Shown: positions 39,966-49,102, counted from the stretch's first letter. The stretch: DNA of 64,000 nt from Rubrivirga sp046845755 (GCF_046845755.1 NZ_CP177357.1:2666001-2730000); one strand, 5' to 3'. Numbers and translations: made by a program. The notes: a model not told the origin generated them from the sequence alone.

Positions 39966-41351
39966 ATGACCCGTTGCTTCTCCCTCGCCGCGCTCGCGGC
40001 CGTCCTGCTGGCCGCCCCCGCGACGGCCCAGATCACCTTCACCTTCGACGACCTCTACGACTTCGCCGACTCCGGCGAGACCGTCACGCGCGACCTCTTC
40101 GACACGGGGACCGACGTGCCCGCCGCCGACCAGGCCCGGATCGACGCGCTCATCGCGCTCCGGGGCGCCGGCCAGACGTGGGACTTCACCACGATCACGT
40201 ACCCCGTCCAAGACCAGACGGCGACGACGGTCTACTTCGGCGGCGACGTGGCCGGGCTCCCGGGCGCCGCCAACTTCCCCGGCGCCAACTACGTCTTGCT
40301 CAACGACGCGCCGGACTCCGACCCCGACGGCGACGCCTACGTCTACGCCGACGCCTCAAACGACCAGTACGTCTCGCTCGGGATCTACGCGCCCGCGAGC
40401 GGCGGCAACCCGGAGACCGTCATCACCTACGAGCCCGACGGGCTCCAGCAGCTCACCTTCCCCATCGCGCTCGGGACCGTCACGGAGGACCAGACGACGC
40501 AGACCGTCGCGGGCTTTACCGTCACGACCGACTACCGGAGTGAGGTCGTCGGCTCGGGCACGCTCGTCACGCCGGCCGGCTCGTACGAGGCGCTGATGAT
40601 CGAGTACCGCGTGACGGTCTCGTTCCCCGGCGCGCCCGCGACCGTCACCAACGTCTACTCGTGGGCCACGCGCGACCGCTACGTGACCGCCGACGCCACC
40701 AACTTCCAGACGCCCCAGGGGCCGCGCGCCTACAACGCCAGCTACACGCGCGAGCCGGGCGGCGGCACCAACTCGGCTCCGACCGTCACCGGAACCACGA
40801 CGGCGACCGCGCCGGCCGGGCAGACCGTCCAGATCGACGTGCTCGCGAACGTGACCGACCCCGACGGCGACGCCCTCTCGATCACGGCCGTCTCCGACCC
40901 GATGCACGGCACGGCCGCCGTCGGCGACGACGGCACGGGCCGGCGCCGCGCGCCGATCGTCGAGTACACGGCCGACGCGGGCTACCAGGGCCCGGACTCG
41001 TTCACGTTCACCGTCTCCGACGGGATGGCCGAGGCGACCGGGACGGTCGAGGTCACGGTCTCGGGCGGCGTGTCGACCGAGGATGGGCCCGGCGTGCTGG
41101 CGGTCGCCGTGCTCCCGAACCCGGCCGCGAGCCGGGCACGCATCGCTGTCTCGACCTCGGCCGCGGGCGACGCCCGCGTCATCGTCGTCGACGCGCTCGG
41201 CCGCGAGGTGGCGCGGCCGCACGACGGCCCCCTCGGGGCCGGCGACCACACGTTCGCGCTCGAACTCGGCGGCATGGCGCCGGGCGTCTACGCGGCGCGC
41301 GTGACCGTCGGCGGCACGGCGTCGACGGTCCGGCTGACCGTGGCACGCTAG
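39966..41351 (+). CDS. Secreted protein with cadherin-like domain and type IX sorting domain
   Basis: The 461-residue protein has a signal peptide (RCFSLAALAAVLLAAPATAQ). An N-terminal region of about 240 residues with no clear family follows. A bacterial Ig/cadherin-like repeat comes next, with APAGQTVQIDVLANVTDPDG and GYQGPDSFTFTVSDGMAEAT. The C-terminal domain (about residues 382-461) is a type A sorting domain, with VAVLPNPAASRARIAVSTS, VVDALGREV and GMAPGVYAARVTVGG. That domain directs export by the type IX system and attachment to the surface. The N-terminal region probably carries the specific role, which I cannot identify. Confidence 0.85.
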   Translation: MTRCFSLAALAAVLLAAPATAQITFTFDDLYDFADSGETVTRDLFDTGTDVPAADQARIDALIALRGAGQTWDFTTITYPVQDQTATTVYFGGDVAGLPGAANFPGANYVLLNDAPDSDPDGDAYVYADASNDQYVSLGIYAPASGGNPETVITYEPDGLQQLTFPIALGTVTEDQTTQTVAGFTVTTDYRSEVVGSGTLVTPAGSYEALMIEYRVTVSFPGAPATVTNVYSWATRDRYVTADATNFQTPQGPRAYNASYTREPGGGTNSAPTVTGTTTATAPAGQTVQIDVLANVTDPDGDALSITAVSDPMHGTAAVGDDGTGRRRAPIVEYTADAGYQGPDSFTFTVSDGMAEATGTVEVTVSGGVSTEDGPGVLAVAVLPNPAASRARIAVSTSAAGDARVIVVDALGREVARPHDGPLGAGDHTFALELGGMAPGVYAARVTVGGTASTVRLTVAR

Positions 41352-41357
41352 CGAACG

Positions 41358-41438
41358 CCGGTCGGCCACACCCGACCGGACACGTGGGACGGCCCGAGCG
41401 GCCCCTGGCATCGCGCCGGGGGCCGCTCGTGTGTCCGG
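41358..41438 (+). terminator. Large structured hairpin after the type IX cargo gene
   Basis: CCGGTCGG (41358-41365) pairs with CCGACCGG (41372-41379). GAGCGGCCCC (41396-41405) pairs perfectly with GGGGCCGCTC (41419-41428). CCGGACAC (41376-41383) can instead pair with GTGTCCGG (41431-41438) around the second stem. The first and third pairings are mutually exclusive. The region follows the stop by six bases and precedes a lipoprotein gene, so it may be a terminator or an RNA switch between them. Confidence 0.5.
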
Positions 41439-41558
41439 CCCGTGGCGACACGCGCGTGCCCTTGTCGCCTCGCGCCCGCCGCACGTAAATTCCTGCACAC
41501 ACACCCCGCGAGCGACCGGACCGAGGCTACTCCTGTTTTCACACACCCCGCCACGCCC

Positions 41559-42236
41559 ATGCGGTTCAGCCTCCTCGTCCTCGTCCTCCTCGCCGTCGCC
41601 GGCTGCGACACCACCGAGCCCGATGCGCCGCTCGCGCCCGCCCTCCCGCTCGCCGTCGGGGCCGAGTGGACGCTCGAGCGGGCCTACCGCGTCACGTTCG
41701 ACGACGGCGTCCCTCTCGACACGGTCGCCCTCGACGCGGGGAGCCGCCGGCACACGCTCCGGGCCACGCGCGACACCGTCGTCGACGGCGAGACGTGGGT
41801 CCGCATCGAGGCGGTGACCGACGTCCCGGACGGGCCGACTTTTTTCCACTGCGTGTTCGGCGACCCCGCGTGGTACGCCAACCGCGAGGGCGGTCTGGCG
41901 CGGTGGACGGAGACGCCCGCCGACGCCCAGATCGTTTACGCGGTCGGCGTGACGCCCGGCGTCCCCTTTCTCGACGACGACCGCTTTACCGCTGCCCTCG
42001 TCGACGACGACGCCCGCGCGCTCGGCCTCCCGGTGCGCACCTACGCGCGGACGTGGCGGCGCGTCGACCTCAACGCCGAGGTCCGCGGCCCCATCGCGCC
42101 CACCGGCCGGACCGTCGACGCGCTGTCGCCGAGCCGGGGGCCCATCGTCCTCGAATCCCAGTTCGTGTCGTCAGAGGACGGCGGGGCCACCTTCGTGCCC
42201 ACGTCGACGGTCGGGTACCGGCGCGTCGACCTGTAG
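41559..42236 (+). CDS. Lipoprotein of unknown function
   Basis: The 225-residue protein begins MRFSLLVLVLLAVAGCDTTE, a classical lipoprotein signal with Cys16 lipidated and acidic residues soon after. The mature part appears as one beta-rich domain (PLAVGAEWTLERAYRVTFDD and GETWVRIEAVTDVPDGPTFF), without cysteines other than one in FFHCVFGD. I recognise no named family. The segment AEWTL...ETWVRIE recalls short Bacteroidota lipoproteins of unknown role. It is preceded by the structured region 41358-41438 and a TAAATTCC box near 41487, and converges with the 42364 gene. Confidence 0.7.
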   Translation: MRFSLLVLVLLAVAGCDTTEPDAPLAPALPLAVGAEWTLERAYRVTFDDGVPLDTVALDAGSRRHTLRATRDTVVDGETWVRIEAVTDVPDGPTFFHCVFGDPAWYANREGGLARWTETPADAQIVYAVGVTPGVPFLDDDRFTAALVDDDARALGLPVRTYARTWRRVDLNAEVRGPIAPTGRTVDALSPSRGPIVLESQFVSSEDGGATFVPTSTVGYRRVDL

Positions 42237-42304
42237 CCATCCTCTATGCATCCTGTATGGATCCCAAGGGGCCTCTCGCGTCGGCGCGACGCCGAGGGCG
42301 ACAC

Positions 42305-42339
42305 AAAAAAAGGGGCGGCGCCACGGATGGCGCCGCCCC
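42305..42339 (-). terminator. Rho-independent terminator of the 42364-44013 gene
   Basis: GGGGCGGCGCCA (42312-42323) and TGGCGCCGCCCC (42328-42339) form a perfect 12-base stem with a four-base loop. On the minus strand it is followed by seven T residues (42305-42311). It lies 25 bases after the stop of the type IX cargo gene and is the clearest terminator in the window. Confidence 0.9.
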
Positions 42340-42363
42340 AACAGGCTCAGACGGAGGCCCGGG

Positions 42364-44013
42364 TTAGCGGACGACCGTGAACGGCCGGACGGCCGTGCCG
42401 CCGTTCGCCGTCAGGCGTGCGAGGTACGTGCCGGCGTCGAGCGCCGAGACGTCGACGCGGACGACCAGGTCGCCGGCGACGAGGTCGCGGTCGAGCACGC
42501 GGGCGACCTCGCGGCCGAGCACGTCGTAGACGACGAGCGTCGCGCGGCCGGCGGACGCCAGCGAGATCGTGACGGTGGCCTCCTGGGCCGACGGGTTCGG
42601 GAGCAGGCCGCCGAGCGCGAGCCGGCCCTCGGGGTCCTCGCCGATGGCGGTGACCATGCCGATGTCGCCGTCCTGGATCGCGAAGATCTGGTAGCCCGCG
42701 GCCGGGTCCGTCGACGAGAACTGGCCGACGACGCCGGTGAGCGTCACGCTGCCGGTCGGGATGGCCTGGCCGTCGATCTCGGTGTCGTCCGCGTTCGGGA
42801 TGCGGAGCGTGACGGCGCCCATGGCGCCCGAGCCGTCCTCGATGTCGTAGCTCGTGCGGTCGCCGAAGACGGTGTCGCCATCGCCGTCGATCGTGACGCC
42901 GACGACCTGGACGAGCTCACCTTCGTAGGCCTCGCCGTTCGTCGCGAGCTCGTCGAGCGTCACGACCTGGGGAGCCGGCGCGTCGCCGGTGCCCGTGATC
43001 TCGTACTCCGCGAGGTCGTCGTTGTTGATCTGGAGCAGGCCGTTGAACTCGGACAGCGTGCCCGTGAGCGCGATCGTGGTGCCGGGGGCGATGGCGCCCG
43101 AGGCCACGTCCATGAAGAACTGCGAGTTCTCGTCGGTCTGGCGGAGCGTGAGGCCGCCGGTCTCGTCCTGGAGGTAGACGAAGTCGCCCTGGGCGCGCGA
43201 GACGGTGCCTTCGACGGTGACCGTCGCGCCGACGCCCGCGCTGCGCGCGTCGCCGATCGGCGAGACCGCGCCGGCCTCATCGACGTTGAGGACTACGACC
43301 CACTGGCTGGTGAAGGTCGCCCCGATCTGCTCCGTCGGGGTCGGGGGAATCCCGCCGCAGTCGGGCGTGCCGAGGTAGGTGGCTCCATCGGCGGGCTCGT
43401 CGTTGGCGCCCGGGGTGGCGTCGAACTGGCGGGGCGTGTCCTCGTCGGGGTCGAAGTTGCCCGCGTCGAAGGCCAGCTCGACGACGAGCAGTTCGCTGCC
43501 CGTGAGCATCGGCGGGGCGCTGAACGGGGTCGTCACGAGCGCGAGGCTATCCGCGGCGAACGTGACCTCTTCCGAGGCGAGCGGCGTCAGCGCACTCGTC
43601 GAGAACCCGTTCGACACGTCGGTCCCGGCCGGCAGCGTCGACACGATGAGGTCGCCGGTGGCGGGGCGGGTCCCCTCGTCGAAGATCCTGATCCGGACGC
43701 CGTAGTCGATGCTGTTCAGCACGGCGTTGTCGGGGACCGAGTACTGGGTCAGGTCGAACACGCGGTAGAAGCTGTTGGCCGTCGAGCCCTGGGGCGTCGC
43801 CCCTTCATCCGTGCTCGACGCGCACCGGACCGTGCCCGTCGTCACGTTGAGGGACGAGTTCTGCGTGATCTCCACGAGCGCGGTCGAGGCGTCGAACGCG
43901 GACGGGAGGGACGCTCGGACGGTGGCCGGCGAGATGGAGAGCGCCTCCGACTGCGCGAAGGCCGCGGGGGCGAGGAGGAGCGCCGCGAGGGCGAGGGTAG
44001 CGAAGTGTCGCAT
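42364..44013 (-). CDS. Secreted protein with OB-fold-like domain and type IX sorting domain
   Basis: The 549-residue protein begins MRHFATLALAALLLAPAAFA and is exported. Residues about 25-220 resemble a choice-of-anchor-like beta domain (SNGFSTSALTPLASEEVTFA and LTGSELLVVELAFDAGNFDP). Two OB-like or DUF5689-like segments follow (GATVTVEGTVSRAQGDFVYL and GELVQVVGVTIDGDGDTVFG), as in nucleic-acid or exonuclease-linked secreted proteins. The C-terminal 80 residues are a type A sorting domain (LGGLLPNPSAQEATVTIS, VYDVLGREV and LDAGTYLARLTANGG). It is divergent from the first amino-acid permease. Its signal peptide is very similar to that of the pseudogene at 46711, which is also divergent from a permease. 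Confidence 0.82.
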   Translation of the reverse strand: MRHFATLALAALLLAPAAFAQSEALSISPATVRASLPSAFDASTALVEITQNSSLNVTTGTVRCASSTDEGATPQGSTANSFYRVFDLTQYSVPDNAVLNSIDYGVRIRIFDEGTRPATGDLIVSTLPAGTDVSNGFSTSALTPLASEEVTFAADSLALVTTPFSAPPMLTGSELLVVELAFDAGNFDPDEDTPRQFDATPGANDEPADGATYLGTPDCGGIPPTPTEQIGATFTSQWVVVLNVDEAGAVSPIGDARSAGVGATVTVEGTVSRAQGDFVYLQDETGGLTLRQTDENSQFFMDVASGAIAPGTTIALTGTLSEFNGLLQINNDDLAEYEITGTGDAPAPQVVTLDELATNGEAYEGELVQVVGVTIDGDGDTVFGDRTSYDIEDGSGAMGAVTLRIPNADDTEIDGQAIPTGSVTLTGVVGQFSSTDPAAGYQIFAIQDGDIGMVTAIGEDPEGRLALGGLLPNPSAQEATVTISLASAGRATLVVYDVLGREVARVLDRDLVAGDLVVRVDVSALDAGTYLARLTANGGTAVRPFTVVR

Positions 44014-44187
44014 ACGTAGACGTCGAGGTGGGGAGAGGGAGAACTGGCCCGGCCGAATGTGACCGGGCCGTGAAGGCCGACACGTTACGAACATGTCTCG
44101 TGTTCCGGGCGGGGCCATCCCCATTGCCCTTTCGGCCGAACGCCGCACGCCGGACCGGAGTAGGCCCGCCCCCTCCGACCGCGACGC

Positions 44188-46281
44188 ATGGCTGACGCCC
44201 GCCTCAAAAAGACCCTCACGCTGTTCGACGTCTACGCGATCAGCACGGGGGCCATGTTCAGTTCCGGCTTTTTCCTGCTGCCCGGGCTGGCGACCGCCGC
44301 CGCTGGCCCGGCCGCCGTGCTCGCGTACTTCCTGGCCGGCGTGCTCATCCTGCCCGCCATGCTGTCCCAGGCCGAGCTGGCGACGGCCATGCCCAAGGCC
44401 GGCGGCACGTACTACTTCCTGGACCGCAGCCTGGGGCCCTTGGCGGGGACGGTCGGCGGGCTGGGGACGTGGCTGGCGCTCGTGCTCAAGAGCGCCTTCG
44501 CGCTCGTCGGGATGGGGGCGTACCTCGTGTTCTTCCTCGACGTGCCGATCAAGCCGCTCGCGGTCGGGTTCACGGTCGCCTTCGCCGTGCTCAACATCGT
44601 CGGGGCGAAAGAGACGAGCGGGCTGCAGCGCGGGTTCGTCGTCGTGCTGGTGGCCGTGCTGGCGTTCTTCGTGGTCCAGGGCCTGATAGAGGTGGGCGCC
44701 CTGGGGGCCGACAACCTGGAGCGCCAGTTCACGCCGTTCCTCCCGTTCGGGACCGGGGGCCTGCTGGCGACCATCGGGCTCGTGTTCGTGAGCTACGCCG
44801 GGCTGACGAAGGTGGCGTCGGTCGCCGAGGAAGTCCAGGACCCCGACCGCAACATCCCCCTCGGGATGGTGCTCTCGCTCGCGACGGCCACGTTCATCTA
44901 CGTCGTGGGCGTGTTCATCATGATCGCCGTGCTGGAGCCGTCGGAGCTGCGCAGCGACCTGACGCCGGTCGCCACGGCGGCCGAGTCGTTTTTCCACTGG
45001 CTCCCCGGGCGGTGGGGCCTGGGGCTCATCGTCGTCGCGGCCGTCGCCGCGTTCGCCTCGACGGGGAACGCGGGCATCCTGTCGGCCAGCCGGTACCCGC
45101 TCGCGATGGCGCGCGACCACCTGGTGACGGAGCGGCTCGGCCGCCTCAGCAAGAGCGGCACGCCGACGCTCGGCATCGTCGCGACGGCCGCCCTGATGAT
45201 CGCCGTGATCCTGCTGCTCGACGTCGAGGGCATCGCCAAGCTCGCCAGCGCCTTCCAGCTCGTCATCTTCGGGCTCCTGAACGTGGCCGTCATCGTGATG
45301 CGCGAGAGCCGGATCCCCGGCTACGTGCCCGGCTACCGGAGCCCGTTCTACCCGTGGACCCAGATCCTAGGCGTCGTCACGCCGGTCCTGCTGATCACCC
45401 AGATGGGCGCGCTCGCGATCGGGCTGACGGCCGTGCTCGTCGCCGGCTGCATCGCCTGGTACGTCGTCTACGTCAAGGACAACCCGGCCGTCGTGCGCGA
45501 GGGCGCCGTGTACCACCTGTTCGCCCGGCTCGGCACGCGCCGCTACGACGCGCTCGACTCCGAGCTGCGGAACATCTTGAAGGAGAAGGGGCTCAGCGAC
45601 GAGACCCCGTTCGAGGCGCTCGTCACGCGCGCCGCCGTGCTCGACGTCGACACCGACGACTTCGAGGTCGTCGCCCAGACCGCCGCCGAGCGGCTCGCGT
45701 GGCGGTCCGGGCAGGACGTGGGCCGGCTGGCGACGGCGTTCCTGGAGGGCTCGCGGACCGGCGCCACGCCCGTCGCGCGCGGCGTCGCCCTCCCCCACCT
45801 CCGCCTGTCGGACATCGACCAGCCCGAGCTCGTCATCGTCCGGTCCAAGACGCCCCTGCATGTGCCCGCCGAGGCCGGCGAGCCCGACCGCGCGGTCGAG
45901 GCCGTGTTCTTCCTGCTCAGCCCTGAGGACCCGCCCGGCCAGCACCTCCAGATGCTCGCGGCGCTGGCCGGCCGCATCGACGAGCCCGACTTCGCCGACG
46001 AGTGGCGCGGCGCCGCCACCGAGCAGGCGCTCAAGGAGGTCCTGCTCCACAACGACCGCACGCTCCACCTGTTGGTCCGCGACGACGGCCCGACGGCCGG
46101 GCTCGCGGGCAAGGCCCTGCGCGAAGTGCGCCTGCCGCCCGGCGTGCTCGTGGCGCTCGTCCACCGCGACGGCCAGATCGCCGTGCCCGGCGGGTCGACC
46201 GTCCTCGAGGTCGGCGACCGGCTGACCGTGCTCGGCGAGCCCGCCGCGATCCGCACGCTCGCGGCGACCTTCCGGGCGTAG
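44188..46281 (+). CDS. APC-family amino-acid permease with fused EIIA-like and RCK_C-like domains, copy 1
   Basis: The 697-residue protein has about 12 membrane helices over residues 10-440, opening KKTLTLFDVYAISTGAMFSS, with helical breaks such as PKAGGTYYFLDRS and FASTGNAGILSASRYPLAMA typical of APC transporters. The cytosolic part has a PTS EIIA type-2-like domain (about 470-610) with the phospho-acceptor-like histidine in GVALPHLRLSDIDQPELVIV. A TrkA C-terminal (RCK_C)-like domain (about 620-697) carries LREVRL/V-like VLVALVHRDGQIAVPGGSTV. This suggests transport control by phosphorylation or nucleotide. No PTS EI or HPr gene is in the window. A paralog follows, and the last 107 common bases are identical. 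Confidence 0.85.
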   Translation: MADARLKKTLTLFDVYAISTGAMFSSGFFLLPGLATAAAGPAAVLAYFLAGVLILPAMLSQAELATAMPKAGGTYYFLDRSLGPLAGTVGGLGTWLALVLKSAFALVGMGAYLVFFLDVPIKPLAVGFTVAFAVLNIVGAKETSGLQRGFVVVLVAVLAFFVVQGLIEVGALGADNLERQFTPFLPFGTGGLLATIGLVFVSYAGLTKVASVAEEVQDPDRNIPLGMVLSLATATFIYVVGVFIMIAVLEPSELRSDLTPVATAAESFFHWLPGRWGLGLIVVAAVAAFASTGNAGILSASRYPLAMARDHLVTERLGRLSKSGTPTLGIVATAALMIAVILLLDVEGIAKLASAFQLVIFGLLNVAVIVMRESRIPGYVPGYRSPFYPWTQILGVVTPVLLITQMGALAIGLTAVLVAGCIAWYVVYVKDNPAVVREGAVYHLFARLGTRRYDALDSELRNILKEKGLSDETPFEALVTRAAVLDVDTDDFEVVAQTAAERLAWRSGQDVGRLATAFLEGSRTGATPVARGVALPHLRLSDIDQPELVIVRSKTPLHVPAEAGEPDRAVEAVFFLLSPEDPPGQHLQMLAALAGRIDEPDFADEWRGAATEQALKEVLLHNDRTLHLLVRDDGPTAGLAGKALREVRLPPGVLVALVHRDGQIAVPGGSTVLEVGDRLTVLGEPAAIRTLAATFRA
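46153..46259 (+). repeat. 107-bp identical block shared with 48872-48978
   Basis: The 3' ends of the two permease genes are identical over this stretch, from GCGCTCGTCC to CGCACGCT, while flanking codons differ at many third positions. This lies in the RCK_C-like domain. Recent gene conversion is the simplest explanation; selection at the protein level alone would not preserve third bases. Confidence 0.85.
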
Positions 46282-46311
46282 AGCCCGGGGGGCAGGCGGC
46301 AGCGAGCAGCC

Positions 46312-46711
46312 GGCAGGCGGCGTCCGGGCGGCCCTCGAGGTCGGTCCAGAGGACGATGTTGAACGTCTCGTTGGGCACGGCGGCCGGCTCCTCGCCGTCC
46401 CGGAAGTAGAACACGGAGGCGATGACCTCCCCGACCGTCCACGTGGCGCCCGCGGGGACGACGACGTCGTCGGCGAGGTAGGAGTCGGCGCCGTCGTTGG
46501 CCGCCTCGAAGTTCTCGGAGAGGAACAGCCTGCTCCGGCTGCCGCCGCGGTCGAGCTGGTTGTACAGGGTGTCGACGGCGATCCGCGCCGTGTCGAAGGG
46601 GAGCCCGGCGAGGGCCGAGTGCGCCTCGGCGGCGGGATGGGCCGTCACCGACTGCGCGAGGGCGGCGGGGGCGAGGAGGGCCGCGAGGGCGAGCGTGGCA
46701 ACGAGTCGCAT
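46312..46711 (-). pseudogene. Truncated secreted-protein gene between the two permease genes
   Basis: Reading from 46711, a signal peptide MRLVATLALAALLAPAALA is followed by a plausible beta-rich domain (SRSRLFLSENFEAANDGADS, VPAGATWTVGEVIASVFYFR and NETFNIVLWTDLEGRP). About 130 codons in, the sense ends at a low-complexity GCAGGCGGCAGC-type stretch. The frame then runs on into antisense of the permease, without a stop or sorting domain. The signal peptide closely resembles that of the intact 42364-44013 gene, which also diverges from a permease. It is probably a relic of a duplicated gene pair. Confidence 0.6.
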
Positions 46712-46867
46712 GCGTGGGGAAGGTGGGGGACGGAGGAGAGGGGGCCAGGGGCCACCGTGACGACGCCATACGATGCCCATATCCCGAGGCGGCCGGCGAC
46801 GGGCCGCCCCCGATCCCCGCCCGGCCCCGCCGAGGCGGTATCGTAGTGGGGACGCGCCCCGCCCCCT

Positions 46868-49000
46868 ATGCCCGCCGGCCGCCTCAAAAAGGACCTCACC
46901 CTGTTCGACGTCTACGCGATCTGCACGGGCGCCATGTTCAGCGCGGAGTTCTTCCTGCTCCCCGGCCTCGCCATGGCCTACGCCGGCCCGGCGGTCGTGC
47001 TCGCGTATTTCGTCTCCGGGCTCCTCGTGCTCCCGGCCATGTTCAGCCAGGCCGAGTTGGCCACGGCCATGCCCCGCGCGGGCGGCACCTACTACTTTAT
47101 CGACCGCGCCCTCGGCCCCCTCGTGGGCACCGTGGGGGGGCTGGGCACGTGGCTCTCGCTCGTCTTCAAGAGCGCGTTTGCGCTCGTCGGCGTGGGGGCC
47201 TACCTCGTCCTGTTCATGGACCTGCCCATCAAGCCGGTGGCCGTCGCCATGACGGTGGCCTTCACAGTCCTCAACGTGGTCGGCGCCAAAGAGACGAGCG
47301 GCCTCCAGCGGTTCCTCGTGACGACGCTCGTCTTGGTCCTCATGGTCTTCGTGGTCCAGGGGGTTGTGGAGATCGTCTCCAGCGACGTGGGGGCGGTCGT
47401 GGAAGACAAGTTCACTCCGTTTATGCCGTACGGGGTAGGCAGCCTGTTCGCGACGGTCGGCCTCGTGTTCGCGGCCTACGCTGGGCTCACCAAGGTGGCG
47501 TCGGTGGCCGAGGAGGTGGAGAACCCCGACCGCAACATCCCCCTCGGCATGATGCTCTCGCTGGGGACGGCCGTGTTCGTCTACACGGTGGGGGTCTATA
47601 TCCTGGTGGCCGTGCTCGACCCGGCCGCGCTGATGGCCGACCTGACGCCGGTGGCCACGGCCGCCCGGGACCTCCTCGCCTGGATCCCCACGCCCGAGGG
47701 CCTGCCTCAATCGACGGGCGTCCTCCTGATCGCGATCGCGGCGCTGGCGGCCTTCGCCTCCACGGGCAACGCCGGCATCCTCTCGGCCTCCCGATACCCG
47801 TTGGCGATGGCGCGCGACCGGCTGATCACGCGGCGCTTCGGGGCCATCGGCCGCTTCCACACGCCGGCCCCGGCCATCGTGGCCACGGGCGCGGCGATCG
47901 TCCTCTGCATCCTCGTGCTCGACGTCGAGGGCTTAGCCAAGCTGGCCAGTGCCTTCAACCTGCTCGTGTTTGGGCTGATCAACCTCGCGGTCATCGTGAT
48001 GCGCGAGAGCCACATCCCGTCCTACGCCCCCGGGTTCCGGACCCCGCTCTACCCGTGGATGCAGATCGCGGGCATCACGACGTCGGTCCTGCTGATCGCC
48101 CAGATGGGCGAGGTCGCCATCGCGTTCACCGCGGGCGTCGTCGTCCTCTCCGTGGTGTGGTACGTGTACTACGTCCGCTCGAAGTCGGAGGTCGAGCGCG
48201 AGGGGGCCATCTACCATCTGTTCGCGCGTCTCGGGGCGCGCCGCTACGAGGGGCTCGACTTGGAGCTCCGGACGATCCTCAAGGAGAAGGGGCTGACCGA
48301 CGAGTCGCCGTTCGAGCACCTCGTCACGCGGGCCGCCGTCCTCGACGTCGGGCCGGAGGCGACGTTCGAGGATGTCGCGCGCGAGGCCGCCCGCCGCCTC
48401 GGCGAGCGGACCGGCCTCCCGGCCAAGCGCCTTGCGGAGGCGTTCCTGAAGGGGTCGCGGACGGGCTCTACGCCGGTCGCCGGCGGCGTGGCGCTCCCCC
48501 ATCTCCGCCTCTCCGAGGTCGACCGCCCAACGCTCGTCCTCGTCCGCTCCCTGACCGGCCTCTCGGTCGCCGTCGATACGACGGGCGACGACCGGCCCGA
48601 CAAAACGAAGAACGTCTTCGCCGTCTTCTTCCTCCTCTCCCCGATGGACCCGCCGGGCCGCCACCTCCGCACGCTCGCCAACCTCGCCAGCCGCATCGAT
48701 GAGCCCCCCTTCCTCTCCGAGTGGCGCGCGGCCGAGACCGACCAAGACCTCAAGGAGGTGCTCATCCTCAACGACCGCTACCTCGCCCTCACCGTCCGCG
48801 ACGACGGCCCGACGGCGGCGCTGGCCGGCAAGGCGCTCCGCGAGGTCCGGCTCCCCCCGGGCGTGCTCGTCGCGCTCGTCCACCGCGACGGCCAGATCGC
48901 CGTGCCCGGCGGGTCGACCGTCCTCGAGGTCGGCGACCGGCTGACCGTGCTCGGCGAGCCCGCCGCGATCCGCACGCTGGCGGCGATGATGGGGCGGTAG
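46868..49000 (+). CDS. APC-family amino-acid permease with fused EIIA-like and RCK_C-like domains, copy 2
   Basis: The 710-residue protein has the same order of domains as its neighbour. APC membrane helices run from KKDLTLFDVYAICTGAMFSA to about residue 445. The EIIA-like domain has GVALPHLRLSEVDRPTLVLV with the conserved His and a longer loop (VDTTGDDRPDKTKNVF). The RCK_C-like end carries VALVHRDGQIAVPGGSTVLE. Divergence is greatest in the EIIA-like loop and near residues 225-300. The two proteins may form a heteromeric or redundant pair with different amino-acid preference. The gene follows a decayed secreted-protein gene on the other strand. Confidence 0.85.
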   Translation: MPAGRLKKDLTLFDVYAICTGAMFSAEFFLLPGLAMAYAGPAVVLAYFVSGLLVLPAMFSQAELATAMPRAGGTYYFIDRALGPLVGTVGGLGTWLSLVFKSAFALVGVGAYLVLFMDLPIKPVAVAMTVAFTVLNVVGAKETSGLQRFLVTTLVLVLMVFVVQGVVEIVSSDVGAVVEDKFTPFMPYGVGSLFATVGLVFAAYAGLTKVASVAEEVENPDRNIPLGMMLSLGTAVFVYTVGVYILVAVLDPAALMADLTPVATAARDLLAWIPTPEGLPQSTGVLLIAIAALAAFASTGNAGILSASRYPLAMARDRLITRRFGAIGRFHTPAPAIVATGAAIVLCILVLDVEGLAKLASAFNLLVFGLINLAVIVMRESHIPSYAPGFRTPLYPWMQIAGITTSVLLIAQMGEVAIAFTAGVVVLSVVWYVYYVRSKSEVEREGAIYHLFARLGARRYEGLDLELRTILKEKGLTDESPFEHLVTRAAVLDVGPEATFEDVAREAARRLGERTGLPAKRLAEAFLKGSRTGSTPVAGGVALPHLRLSEVDRPTLVLVRSLTGLSVAVDTTGDDRPDKTKNVFAVFFLLSPMDPPGRHLRTLANLASRIDEPPFLSEWRAAETDQDLKEVLILNDRYLALTVRDDGPTAALAGKALREVRLPPGVLVALVHRDGQIAVPGGSTVLEVGDRLTVLGEPAAIRTLAAMMGR

Positions 49001-49018
49001 CGCCCCACCGGCCCGGCC

Positions 49019-49102
49019 TCACCCGGCAGCGAACAGGAGGGCCACTACCACAACGCCCGCGATGCCGATCGCGGCCAGCAGAAGGACGGCCTCAAGCGGC
49101 AT
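49019..49102 (-). CDS. Possible tiny single-helix membrane protein
   Basis: A 27-residue frame reads MPLEAVLLLAAIGIAGVVVV, then ALLFAAG, one hydrophobic helix with almost no soluble part. It lies 18 bases beyond the permease stop on the other strand. Small single-helix proteins do exist as transporter modulators, but there is no independent evidence that this is expressed. An unspecific GC-rich hydrophobic frame is an equal alternative. Confidence 0.25.
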   Translation of the reverse strand: MPLEAVLLLAAIGIAGVVVVALLFAAG

